From positions 57,374,758-57,438,757 of the forward strand of contig OX485805.1 in assembly GCA_950295325.1 (NCBI GenBank): a stretch of 64,000 bases of DNA. Direction: 5' to 3'. Positions 46,350 through 56,015 of the stretch are shown piece by piece (positions within the stretch are counted from its first letter, which is position 1; each line of letters starts with the position of its first letter). The notes under the pieces were generated by a model. It saw nothing but the letters and a program-made list of their open reading frames with translations, was not told the origin of the DNA and made no database searches. A program made the translations under genes and the position numbers. The stretch is from Polytrichum commune (lineage: Eukaryota; Streptophyta; Polytrichopsida; Polytrichales; Polytrichaceae).

Positions 46350-46703
46350 ATGTCGACCCCGGAGGGACATTTCTGGGTGTCCACGAAGACTGGGCGATCG
46401 ACGGACTTTGCACCAACACCCTCATCGGCCATAAAATCGAAGTTTCTGGATGTGAACAACAAAAATTTCGGCTCCCAGGTGATTTCAATCGTGGTGGCAG
46501 CGGCTCTCGTGGTGCTCATTGGAGTGTGGGTGTGCGTGTGGCTCTTCGGTGCTCGCAGGCGCAGGCAGACAGCGCCCGCTTACGATGTTGAGACTTTTGG
46601 AGCGCAACAACAAGTGGAAGGGATTAAAGGAGGTAAAGGAAGTGGCGAGGTCTCCTTGGAAAATCACAACGATGCGCGCCGGGTGGCCCTCGTGCTCATG
46701 GCA
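46350..46703 (+). CDS. Putative single-pass membrane protein, first exon only
   Basis: From the ATG at 46350 the frame encodes a Ser/Thr-rich N-terminus of about 30 residues. One strong membrane segment follows at about residues 39-62 (VISIVVAAALVVLIGVWVCV), then a stop-transfer cluster ARRRRQ and a Gly/Lys-rich tail. There is no cleavable signal peptide. A very good splice donor, CAG|GTGAGG, ends the segment at 46703; reading through reaches a stop at 46803-46805. The layout (short extracellular part, helix, basic cluster) is like the front of some plant receptor-like kinases, but no kinase exon is seen downstream, so it may be a truncated gene or a small membrane protein. An in-frame ATG at 46320 is possible but lies in the last tandem repeat. 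Confidence 0.4.
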
Positions 46704-46744
46704 GGTGAGGAAGCACCCACCTTTCTTGCACATCCCACGCCGTA

Positions 46745-47530
46745 CTTGAAATCTTCAGAAGGCATCATCTGCACTCGAGAAGAAGAATTCCCACCGCAAC
46801 AGTGATCTGCAACAGACAGCCAGAAGGAGTAGAGGTTTGATTGATTCTTACATTATCAAGTGATCAAGATTCACCTACATGGCGTTGATGATCACCTGAT
46901 CTACCTTTAAGCGTATTCATAAGTAGGAAAGCATTTGTTCCTTAGACGTTGAAGGAGAAAAATTTAGACATGCCCTACTCAAAATCTTCAGAAGGAAGCT
47001 ACAGTCGACAAGAATCCCGACAGACAGACAGGAGTAGAGGTTTGATTTATTCTTACATTCGTCAAGTGTTCAGGAGGAATCACCAACATGGCGTTGTTGA
47101 TGATCACCTCGCTGTAATCATGTTCATAAGTAGGAAATTTTGTTCCTTGTATGTTTATGAGAGACATTTCACAAAAGTGGCAGGCCGGTATAGATTTTCG
47201 TCGTGAGGAAGTGGTAGAAGAACAGGTGCAAATTATTGAGTAATGGTTTGGGAGACTTTTCTTCCCCTACATTCTGTATATACCATATACACAATGTGCT
47301 TTTAGAAGTGGAATGAAATGCAAGAGGTTGCACATCCTACCGACCACCATAACTACTAATCACAATCTTCATAAGGATGCACTCGAGAAGAATGCCCGCC
47401 TCCGTGGGTTAACCACAACAACAGCGATCTGCAACATACAGACAGGGATAGGACTTTGATTGACTCATATATTTACATGTTCAAATGGATACAGGAGCAT
47501 GGCATTGATCACCTCCACTTCTAAGCGTGT
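46745..47530 (+). repeat. Three spaced copies of a ~170-bp segment
   Basis: Segments at about 46750-46930, 46975-47130 and 47358-47525 share an ordered set of blocks: AATCTTCAGAAGG, CTCGAGAAGAA, GACAGACAG-GAGTAGAGGTTTG, ATTCTTACATT-TCAAGTG and ATGGCGTTGATGATCACCT. They lie just after the membrane-protein exon and may be duplicated pieces of its intron or 3' region. Confidence 0.65.
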
Positions 47531-48246
47531 TCTTCAGAACAAAGGTAGCACAAGGAACTCCAGGTAAGCCTGTTACAAAGTTTGAAAAGTGGTCCTCGCT
47601 TTGAATCATACTCGCACTGCAAGGGAAAAGTGGACAGCTCTAGGTAGTGAAGAGAAACAATAATCCAATCGATATTGATTGAAACCTCCCAATAATGACT
47701 ATGTGAGTGTCAATTCCAAAGTAGCATAGAATCAAACTTGAAAGATGTCTCACATTCAGGTGTGGCTCTAACAGTATGGCAATGATTCATAGATTGTCCA
47801 GTAACCAGTTTTACCACCATTTCTAAGAACCACATCAAGTAGATTCGCATGTGCAATATCACCTTCTTCAGAAACATTACCATAAGTAAGGAACCATGAT
47901 CATATAACACCACACCACATTCGAGAATTAAAGGGCTAATCCATTCATTTAAAAAGCGTCTACCTAAACACTGGCTCTCATTACATGCTGGCGATCCTTT
48001 GACCAATTCCTTACATGGCCCTCATATTTCGTTTTGAGCAGGAGACTACCAGAAACTGTACACAGATGTTTTTTCCTATTTCAACTGCAATCAACTTCAG
48101 TAATTTGAGTTGCATATGAGCTATACCTTCAATGATTTATCTTCTGTAAAGAAAGTGTGAGCAAGTAGAAAATGTAACATCATCACTACCTGCTGAAGGA
48201 TTCTGAAAAATTTAGTAACCACCAATAAAAGGCTGCTCTGATAAAA
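47531..48246. other. Downstream of SKIP gene
   Basis: Probably holds the SKIP 3' UTR on the minus strand. A CAG|GTAGTG donor-like site near 48190 and a TTGCAG acceptor-like site near 48092 could delimit a 3' UTR intron. A 98-codon minus-strand frame at 47710-48006 (FLNEWISPLILECGVVLYDH) is not a family I recognise. Confidence 0.35.
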
Positions 48247-50079
48247 TCACATTTGACCACCTCGTTGAAAGTCGACCCGACTCCGGTTCGATCCACCGGC
48301 ATAACTATCCTTGTTCCCTGACCCTGTGCTGGCACGCATTGTACCCCCTTCTCCAACCCTGTCCAGAGCTTTCTTTCCTTTCTTGACCTCCGTAAGAAAC
48401 TGATCAAGACCAAATGGATCTTCTCCAACATTATCCTTCTCAAATTCAACAGGCCTATCCCGAGGTCCAGCTCGTTCAGTTGCCCCTCCGAAACCCTTGC
48501 CAGCTCTAAACCTATCAGTACTGAGAACCTTGTCCAACTGCTCATCAGCACCTCCTCCATAAACCTCTGCATCACTATCTTTTCGAGGCCGGTAGAGCCC
48601 ACTGAGTCCAGACTGCGAAGTGAACAATCCTTTGTCGTACACATTGTAGGAGTCATCAGCTGCAAACCCTGATTCCATACCTTTCTCTTGATTAAACAGA
48701 CGCTGATCGTATGTGAGTTCCCCTCCGCCAGCCCCCGTATTCGCCATTCCCAAGGCCATCTTCTCACTAATGTCCCTGTCCCTGTCCCTAGTGAGCTTGC
48801 TTTTCTTCCCTGCAGGACCCTCTTTAGAGTCCAACCTTCTCTCCCTCTCTCTCTCCCTTCGCCGCTCCTCTCGCAACGATTCTCGCTGAAGTCGCTCCGC
48901 CCTCTCCTCCTTCGTCTCCTTCAGTCTCTCTTCTTTGCTTCCACCTGTTCTAACACCCTCACCTTCATCCATTTTCCTATCAAAAGCGGGCACTCCACCT
49001 GTACCTCTTTCTGCACCACCAACAGCACCACCACCACCTGCTCCAGGAGGTGCTCCAACTCCAGCCCTTTCCATCCTAGCCCTCTGGGCGAGCATCCGAA
49101 GCTCCATTTCCTTCTTCTCCTTCTCCTTATGCATGAGCTCACGCTGAATCTTCGACCGCATCTCCACAGCCTCTCGCGCCTTCTGCTCCGCGACGTACAA
49201 TGCCTCCGAAAGCTTTGCAAAATTGTCATTGATCTGCACTTCCTGCAGGCCCCTTCCATCCGCAGCAAGTCTCTTATCAAGAGGGATGGTATAACCTTTA
49301 GGATTCTTCCAATTTGAGATACACGGAGGAATCTTCCAATCTTGCTGATCCTTCACAGTCACAGGCCTGGGGGGTGAATGCATAACTGGAACAGGTGGTG
49401 AACCCGATGCCTTGGGGACTCTTTTGTGCTTAAACTTTGGTGGCTCCAAAGGATCCTTAGGCATGTCTACCATACGAATAACACGCTGCTTTGCTCCGGA
49501 ATTGTACGCAGCCGATTGCTGCGAAGGAGTGTACTTAATGTACGAAGGAGCCGATGATTGATTCGGTACACTCTTCGGCTGCGCTGCACTTAACCTAGCA
49601 ACCACAATTTTCTCCAACGCAGCTTTCGTCCGCTCCGTCGTCTCCTTAACCTCATCCAATGCAGGCTTCTCAGTGTCAACCTCAGAAGGCACCTTGGGAA
49701 CAAGGTCACGGTGCTGCGAGAACACAGTCTTCTTCGCATTCTCAGCTTGCTTCACCACAGCATCAAACGCAATATTCCCCTCCGCGTCCACGCTGACAGG
49801 AAGAATTTTGCTGTCCACTTTCTCATCCTCCTTCCCCATGTCCAGCGGGTACTGCGCAACGTGTATCTCAGGAAAAGCTCCTCCATCTCCAAAATGCTCT
49901 GCTTTTCGAGGCATGAAACCTCCTCTCCGTCCATACGCAGGAGGTGTGAAATGTGCAATCGCCTGGGGTTTCACCGCCTCCATGTGCGTTTGAAACCATG
50001 GATCCGATTCCGCATCGTAGGCCGGAACCGGAGCATTCTTAGGTGCAGGTAACCTACTCAACAACATCCCTGACGCCAT
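48247..50079 (-). CDS. SKIP: SNW/SKI-interacting protein (SKIP) splicing factor
   Basis: A 610-residue protein in one uninterrupted frame. The N-terminus (LLSRLPAP, YGRRGGFMPRKAEHFGDGGA, FPEIHVAQYPLDMG) matches plant SKIP. The SNW domain spans about 175-335, with ISNWKNPKGYTIPLDKRLAA around residues 254-273 carrying the Ser-Asn-Trp signature at 255-257. A charged Arg/Glu-rich coiled segment follows (about 375-450), then a C-terminal part with LTYDQRLFNQ, YDKGLFT and DPFGLDQFL blocks. Known homologues (human SKIP/SNW1, yeast Prp45, Arabidopsis SKIP of about 613 residues) are nuclear components of the activated spliceosome, and in plants also work with the Paf1 complex and clock and stress gene splicing. 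The length and the start at MASGMLLSRL agree with the family. A GAAGAAG-rich leader upstream may contain a 5' UTR intron. Confidence 0.95.
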   Translation of the reverse strand: MASGMLLSRLPAPKNAPVPAYDAESDPWFQTHMEAVKPQAIAHFTPPAYGRRGGFMPRKAEHFGDGGAFPEIHVAQYPLDMGKEDEKVDSKILPVSVDAEGNIAFDAVVKQAENAKKTVFSQHRDLVPKVPSEVDTEKPALDEVKETTERTKAALEKIVVARLSAAQPKSVPNQSSAPSYIKYTPSQQSAAYNSGAKQRVIRMVDMPKDPLEPPKFKHKRVPKASGSPPVPVMHSPPRPVTVKDQQDWKIPPCISNWKNPKGYTIPLDKRLAADGRGLQEVQINDNFAKLSEALYVAEQKAREAVEMRSKIQRELMHKEKEKKEMELRMLAQRARMERAGVGAPPGAGGGGAVGGAERGTGGVPAFDRKMDEGEGVRTGGSKEERLKETKEERAERLQRESLREERRRERERERRLDSKEGPAGKKSKLTRDRDRDISEKMALGMANTGAGGGELTYDQRLFNQEKGMESGFAADDSYNVYDKGLFTSQSGLSGLYRPRKDSDAEVYGGGADEQLDKVLSTDRFRAGKGFGGATERAGPRDRPVEFEKDNVGEDPFGLDQFLTEVKKGKKALDRVGEGGTMRASTGSGNKDSYAGGSNRSRVDFQRGGQM

Positions 50080-50477
50080 GGCTGCGTCTCCACAACCTAC
50101 AATTCAATCAAAACTATTGAAGCTCCACAAACAAGTACGAAAACCCTAGAGTTTGGAAACACGAAAACCTGATTATCTTCTTCAGAACAAATAGAACAAG
50201 ATTTCTCCTTCAGTTCCAATAACCACCGGTAACCAACGGCCGATTAACTTCTTGAACTCCAGCAACAATCTTCGTCCTGTTCTCGGCCCCGTGAGCTCCA
50301 CGTTTTGGGGTCCCAAGTGAGGGAGACGAGGGACTGAAACCCTAAGCTAGGGTTTCAAGAGCTTTAAAGAGCTTCATCGAACGGACAAAAAGGCCTTTTC
50401 ACACCGCCTCTCCCTTAAACAGTTTAGCCAGTGTGAATTCACTTTTATTTTATACTAAAGGCACATTAACTAACTTA

Positions 50478-50700
50478 CTACACCGTTTATGGTATTTAGT
50501 GTCACTTACTAGTTGGAATTATACGATACAATAACTTCTCATTCATGAGTTCAATTTTTACTAACAAAAGTTGAATAGGTTATTTGGACATTATAGAATG
50601 TAAATGACTTTTCTTGATAAAATATTACATTCTTAATAAATAATTATAGCATTGCATAACTTTGAATAATAAGTGACACTAAATGTCATAAATGGTGTAG
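50478..50700. mobile_element. MITE of the CTACACC family, copy C
   Basis: A 223-bp insert with inverted ends of about 30 bp (CTACACCRTTTATGRYATTT, AGTGTCACTTA) and TA on both sides (50476-50477 and 50701-50702). It sits about 400 bp upstream of the SKIP start codon, so it may lie in or near that promoter. Confidence 0.8.
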
Positions 50701-50702
50701 TA

Positions 50703-51159
50703 TGCTAAACTAAATATTATATTTAGTGACCATACGGTATTTTATGTCACTCTAATAACTTTTTGAATGACATTTTTTATGAATAAGCTTACAAATTTGT
50801 CATCACAACTTATTTTTAGTTTGGCATAATTTGCAACCCAACATTTTTGTACTGAAATATTGTCATCGATGATTGAAATTTGGATGAAACAAACACTTAG
50901 TAAGTGATAGTAATTGCAACATTGGAAACATATAATATCCCAAATGTTTACAAGAAATGACAAATAATGCTAGGTTTACATTTAGTGTTGGTGACACTTT
51001 ATGAGCAGTTTCCACTTAGTATTGAGGAAGACAACTAGAAATTGTGACACTAACTACAATATCTACTGAAGCACACTAGGCTTGCCTATAAAGTATAGAG
51101 ATGAATTGGTGTTGAAATCTCCTAAGGGTCCCTTGTTTGGATGTAACCGGAAAGTCTTA
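50703..51159. other. Intergenic upstream of SKIP
   Basis: AT-rich. Contains TTTAGTG-type short motifs resembling CTACACC-family interiors near 50715-50760 and 50985-51000, possibly an eroded further copy. No gene. Confidence 0.35.
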
Positions 51160-51692
51160 GGGCCGCTTTACACTTAGAGGCCGGGCCAATTCGTTGTGTA
51201 AGAGGCTTGAAATCCTCATTTGTGATTGGTCAAAAGGCTCAAATCGGCCCCAACCCCTTTACATCTAGAGGCCGGGCCGATTTGGTGGTATGATTTTTTT
51301 AATTAAAAAATGTATGTTATGACACGGCCCGAGCTCGTTGAATTGGGTGCACCCAAAATGGAAGGCCAATTCTTGGCCTAGAGGCCAATGTCATATTCCA
51401 CTAAAAAAATCTTCTTAAATAAAGTATAATTTTTTAAAGTGAACTAGATGCATTGGATTATGTGGAATCTAAAGGCTCTATCTTAGATTATGCTACATCC
51501 GTTGGATTAGGCTATTTTTTTTGAATCAGCTTGGCTTCTTGGCTCGAGGGCCTTTACATATGGGAAAATTGCCCCCCGGTATAATCTTATTATAATGTGT
51601 AGTAGAGGCCGGCCTCCAACCCAAAAAAGGCTAAAATTTTGTGCAATCGGCCTCAAGGGAAATTGGCCCGGCCTCTAGGTGTAAAGCGGCCC
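51160..51692. mobile_element. PIF/Harbinger (Tourist-like) MITE
   Basis: A 533-bp insert with 32-bp inverted ends (51160-51191 and 51661-51692) that differ at one base, beginning GGGCCGCTTTACACYTAGAG. It is flanked by TTA on both sides (51157-51159 and 51693-51695), the PIF/Harbinger target. A further internal direct copy of the TIR core (TTTACATCTAGAGGCCGGGC) starts near 51270, suggesting end duplication. Confidence 0.9.
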
Positions 51693-52738
51693 TTAGAGGG
51701 CTTCTTTGAGTTTTAGGTGCCAACATGTTTTACTTCTATATAACTAAGAATCTTTCCACTTTTCTTGCCACATGTATGCAGATGCATCTCTTCGCTTCTC
51801 TCACCACTTGTTTATTTCTCAGTCATAATCAGAGTCAAGAAAAGGACTCAAAATGTTCTCAAACTGTTGTTGCCCAATAATAGAGCAAAATAACTTTCCT
51901 CCCCAATCCTTCTTTTAAAAGTCATTGACACACGTGTTGGAAGTGGCAAATATGGGAGATTCCTACCAAAAACTTGAGTTGGTCCCCACTTTTGGTGACT
52001 TTACAGTGTACTCTACCTATTAGAGTTATGTGTAAGATCCCTCGAAGATGGACGTGAAGTTTCTTTGAGAGAATTTTCTTTTAAGAGCATGCGAGCCCGT
52101 CGTGCGTCAAGGTCTCTTTTGGAAGTTGGATGAAACTTCTTGGACAACCTCTTGCCATTCCAAAAGCTTTGAGAAAACTTCATAATCTAAAATAAAATTT
52201 GACTTGGGAGTCATCACCTTAATCTAGGATTTGGCTAGCTTGGCCTACCCATCATAGTATGACAAGCTAGAAATTTAGTTTTTAATACCCCAACAACACT
52301 CTTTGAACATGTTGATTTACGCCTTAAGAAAACTTGGGGACTTTATGGCTACACTCTCAAACTCACATTTTAGCCAACTCGTCAAGGGGGGGGGGATCCC
52401 GAGACTTTATGCATAACTCTATTAACTAAGTTGTACATCTAGTTTAGTTTAGTCTAGTCTAGTCTAGTCTAGTTTAGTTGGATTGGAAATGAAATTGCAT
52501 GTGTTGAAATCCCCCCCATAAATCCACACTCTTCAAATTTTACCTACTTCAAAAATGGACCGCCATGTGGAGATGATTTTGGTCATATATGCACACCACT
52601 TTTGTAAATATTTGGATAGAGTTCATAGCATTTTTAAGCTCCACTTGCCATTTACGCTAGGTTGTTGGATACCTAAACCCTCGCCTCCAAGGAACCAGTG
52701 TACATGTTGGTTCGCCCCAACCCTCTGCAACAGGGCTT
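51693..52738. other. Intergenic
   Basis: AT-rich. Contains a pentanucleotide tract of TAGTY units at about 52440-52480 and a G10 run near 52386. No gene is supported. Confidence 0.5.
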
Positions 52739-53795
52739 GGGGAGAACCGGTGGTTAATTGCAGATGAACCGGCTGAGTTTGAGGAATAACCAATGGAAGT
52801 TGGAGACTTTAGGAGAATTACCGATTGTTTTAGAGGAATCTACAAAAGAATATGCCTCAAATGAATGAAAGCCAACACCGGAAGATGTCAACATGTAACC
52901 GGTTGGATTTAGAATCACTAGGATCTTGACCGGCTATATATGCCCAAAAACTTCCCGAATGATGCAGTAAGCCTGACTCCAAGCACACGATGAATGGCTC
53001 TGTGGAGGAGGCCGCAAGCAAGCATCAGTCACATTCGTCACCAAAATCTGGTACACCTTAAACTCCGTAATATCAACCTCCATAATGTCACACACTCTGT
53101 AATATCCTGAAACCCTAGGGAAGGAATGTTCATAGTTCAACTCTCACTCCTTATTGTCACATTTCTCTCCCTTATATCACGAAATTTATCATTGATGCAA
53201 ATCACCAAAGAAGTCAAGCCACACCCTCGCATTGCACCATGTGTCAACATGTGCAGTGTCTTCTTCTTCTTCTTCTTCTTCTTATGTCACTTGTTGAATG
53301 TTGGTACATGCGTCTGCCACATCACCCGGGATGGCCAAGTGGAGTGGACCACATTAGTGTAGGTGATAGGAGAACGAATTCAAATTGTCATCACATCTTC
53401 TTTGTGTTTTTCCACAGTGTCACATGCTACACTAATTATATAGTATCACACATCCATGTTAACACTACAAAACTCCGTAATATCACGTGCACTTTGGTTG
53501 CCACAGGTGTGATACTACGGAGTTTAGAGTGTACAATTGCAAGGATGGTGCATGCAACGAGAAAGGATCGGATCAGCACCCGGGAAATTTATGGGCATAT
53601 AAAGTCGGTCAAGATCCTAGTGATTCTAAATCCAACCAGTCACATGTTGACATCTTCCAGTTTTGCTTTCATTCATTTGAGGTATATTCTATAGATTCCT
53701 CTAAAACGATTGGTAATTCTCCGGAAGTCTCCAACTTCAACCGGTTATTTCTCAAACTCAACTGGTTCATTGGCAACTAACCGCCGGTTCTCCCC
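52739..53795. mobile_element. 1.06-kb fold-back element with ~205-bp arms
   Basis: Left arm 52739-52945 begins GGGGAGAACCGGTGGTTA. Right arm 53593-53795 is its reverse complement at roughly 80 percent by eye, ending with CCGCCGGTTCTCCCC. Between the arms lie a short receptor-kinase-like fragment and a complete TA-flanked MITE. Solo arms occur at 5212-5280, 8961-9158 and 12073-12277. There is no transposase and no clear target duplication. Confidence 0.75.
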
Positions 53796-53955
53796 GGACA
53801 TAGATCGGGATTGTTGCTTGTTTGACAAATGGATGTACAATGACAGTACTCGAGGACAAGAGTCCGAAGCCAAGTGTGACCATCCCTTCATGAAGACCTC
53901 ACCCTTGAAGAGTCTCAGCTAGGACGTGTGATATAACATCCTTGTAGGAGTCACA
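53010..53955 (+). pseudogene. Shredded lectin receptor kinase fragment
   Basis: Three separated pieces match the kinase pseudogene near 61390-61610: TTCGTCACCAAAATCTGG (53034-53051), CAATTGCAAGGATGGTGCA (53534-53552) and 53809-53955, which translates LFDKWMYNDS, EAKCDHPFMKTSPLKSLS and YNILVG. They are interrupted by the MITE at 53054-53531, by the right fold-back arm, and then by the MITE that starts at 53963. The pieces keep their original order. Confidence 0.7.
53054..53531. mobile_element. TA-flanked MITE with ACTCCGTA termini
   Basis: A 478-bp insert with 22-bp inverted ends (CACYYTAAACTCCGTARTAT, three mismatches) and TA on both sides (53052-53053 and 53532-53533). Extra copies of the AACTCCGTAATATCA motif lie near 53470 and a related CTCTGTAATATC near 53095. 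The related kinase pseudogene at 61408-61417 shows the corresponding empty site. Confidence 0.85.
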
Positions 53956-53962
53956 CCATCCA

Positions 53963-54293
53963 CTACACCAAATAGGATATTTAGTGTTTGATACACTAAA
54001 TACGAACGCACACACACTAAACATCAATAACCCCTATGAAAGTAAGTAACATTAAATGTAAACTCAAACACTAAATATCAACTATGGTAATATGTGGAAG
54101 TTACATGTTTGGAAGTTAGTGTTAGTAAGGATGTGAAGAAAAGAAGGATAACAATGATAAAAGGAGAATTCTAACATATCTTCTAGCATATCTTCTAACG
54201 ATTATTGTCAAGGAATTGAAGATTAGTGTTGAGCAGGGTAGGTTGGTAACAACATTAAATATGATAAAACATTAAATATCTTATTTAGTGTAG
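53963..54293. mobile_element. MITE of the CTACACC family, copy D
   Basis: A 331-bp insert with ends CTACACCAAATAGGATATTT and the complement of AAATATCTTATTTAGTGTAG. TA is present on the right (54294-54295) but CA on the left, so the target duplication has mutated. It interrupts the kinase fragment. Confidence 0.65.
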
Positions 54294-54295
54294 TA

Positions 54296-56015
54296 GCAAG
54301 GCTTCCAGTTTGTAATGGTTTCTACACTTGGGCAATTTGCCCATGTGGACTCGTTTATAGTTTTGTAACGGAACTACCACGCTCTTTTTGGAGGGGTTGA
54401 TCACACCGGTCACTTCTGACAGCATCTACGACTGTAATAGTATGAAAAGTGGTGGGCCAACATCTATTTCTCAATAAATCCCCAACAATTTCATGACTAG
54501 AACCGGGCAGAAAGTTGGGTGTGATAAGGGCCTGACCCATTGGTGTAGCATTCTAAACACATGAATTTGGATCACCAAGGGTTGTGAGACTTCATTTTCT
54601 ATCACATGTTTCACCACTTAATAAATTTGGAGATTTTTTTATATGAAATTCTTTGCATGAAATATGGTTATGAATGAATCATCAATATTGCATTGTACTA
54701 CAAGAACATTTTCTAATCACATCGACGTTTTAATTTTTACAATATATCCAGTTGATATGATATTTAAAGTTGTTGCCACGTGATTGGTTTCCATAGTTTA
54801 TGCTTCTATTATATATTACACAAATTTAACATATGTATTGGTCATAATTATTGAGTGCATTGTATTATTGTGTAAATTCACTTCTTATTTGTAATATGCA
54901 AACCATCATGTTGCATCATTGACCAATGAATAAGTGGTTCCAGTTGCATTTTTTCAACATGCTTAATTGAGTTTCTATGGGATGTCCTTGGCCACCAAGC
55001 TACATGTCTTCCTTTTTAACTATGCTTAAATTCCCGTTATTTTTAATAACATTAAATATTTGATTAATTTATTTGATTATGATGTTGGCATGAATGTTGT
55101 TATGATTTTTTTAAATTTGAATGTTAATGTTTCTTACCTTTTCTAGCTATAAATAAACCAATAAAATTTGTACAATGTGTCCATGGGGTGCATTTTACAA
55201 AATACTACCTTCCAAGTCAAGCCATTAATTGGAGACAACATAACAAACTTAAGCTAGAGTGGGCACACTTCAAAGAGTTCCAATAGTTGGTGAGATGAAC
55301 TATAACTAACATTTAGTAGGCAAAAATAAAGATTCTAACACTTTTATAAGCACCTACGGTCCTTGTAAAACATTTCAAGTATGTTATCATATATTAAACA
55401 ATTATATTGTTTATTTAATTAATTTGATATAATAACTTCATGTTATGCTACAAACAATTATCAATGCTTTTATTTATTTATTTATTTATTGATGATTTCA
55501 AAAAAAAAAGTCTTGTTATAAATCCATATAGTATATAGATTGTAAGATATATCAAAGAAACTTTGGAAAATCAAAATAATCCATAGTTGTCTTCGTACAC
55601 TTAGGATATATTATTCAAAATTTTATATTATACGTATTCTAAAACCACTATGTCAAATTAAGTAAAAACTTTCAAAAAAATCGTTCAATTAGTTATCATA
55701 TGTAAACTAGTATTGTGCTTGCCTTTGAATAAGAAATATTATATTTTTATCTTTTATCTTTTATTATATTTATGATGACATAATGACTAATAAATTGATT
55801 AACTTCTATCCCATAAGTTCAAATGTTATGCGTATGTGTGATTGTATACCTCTAGTTTTAATACATTAGGATTATAAAAAAAAAAGTTTCAATCATAGTG
55901 TTACACATGGTAAGATATGGTTTTATATGGTACACTTATTTGTCTCTTTATTTCTTGGGGGGTCCAACCACGATTTGGCGCACGAAAATTGTGTCACATA
56001 TGATGTTAAATGTAA
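54296..56015. other. AT-rich intergenic
   Basis: Strongly AT-rich with a (TTTA)n tract near 55470-55490 and poly-A runs. No gene or clear element is seen. Confidence 0.5.

Noticed and set aside
44222..47530. CRISPR-like array
   Set aside because: Units are 100-230 bp, imperfect and contiguous, without short constant repeats and unique spacers; the DNA is plant nuclear.
48688..49317. 209-codon plus-strand frame, and a 119-codon minus frame at 48921-49280
   Set aside because: Shadows of the SKIP gene in other frames; low-complexity Leu/Ser or Arg/Glu composition comes from the charged region.
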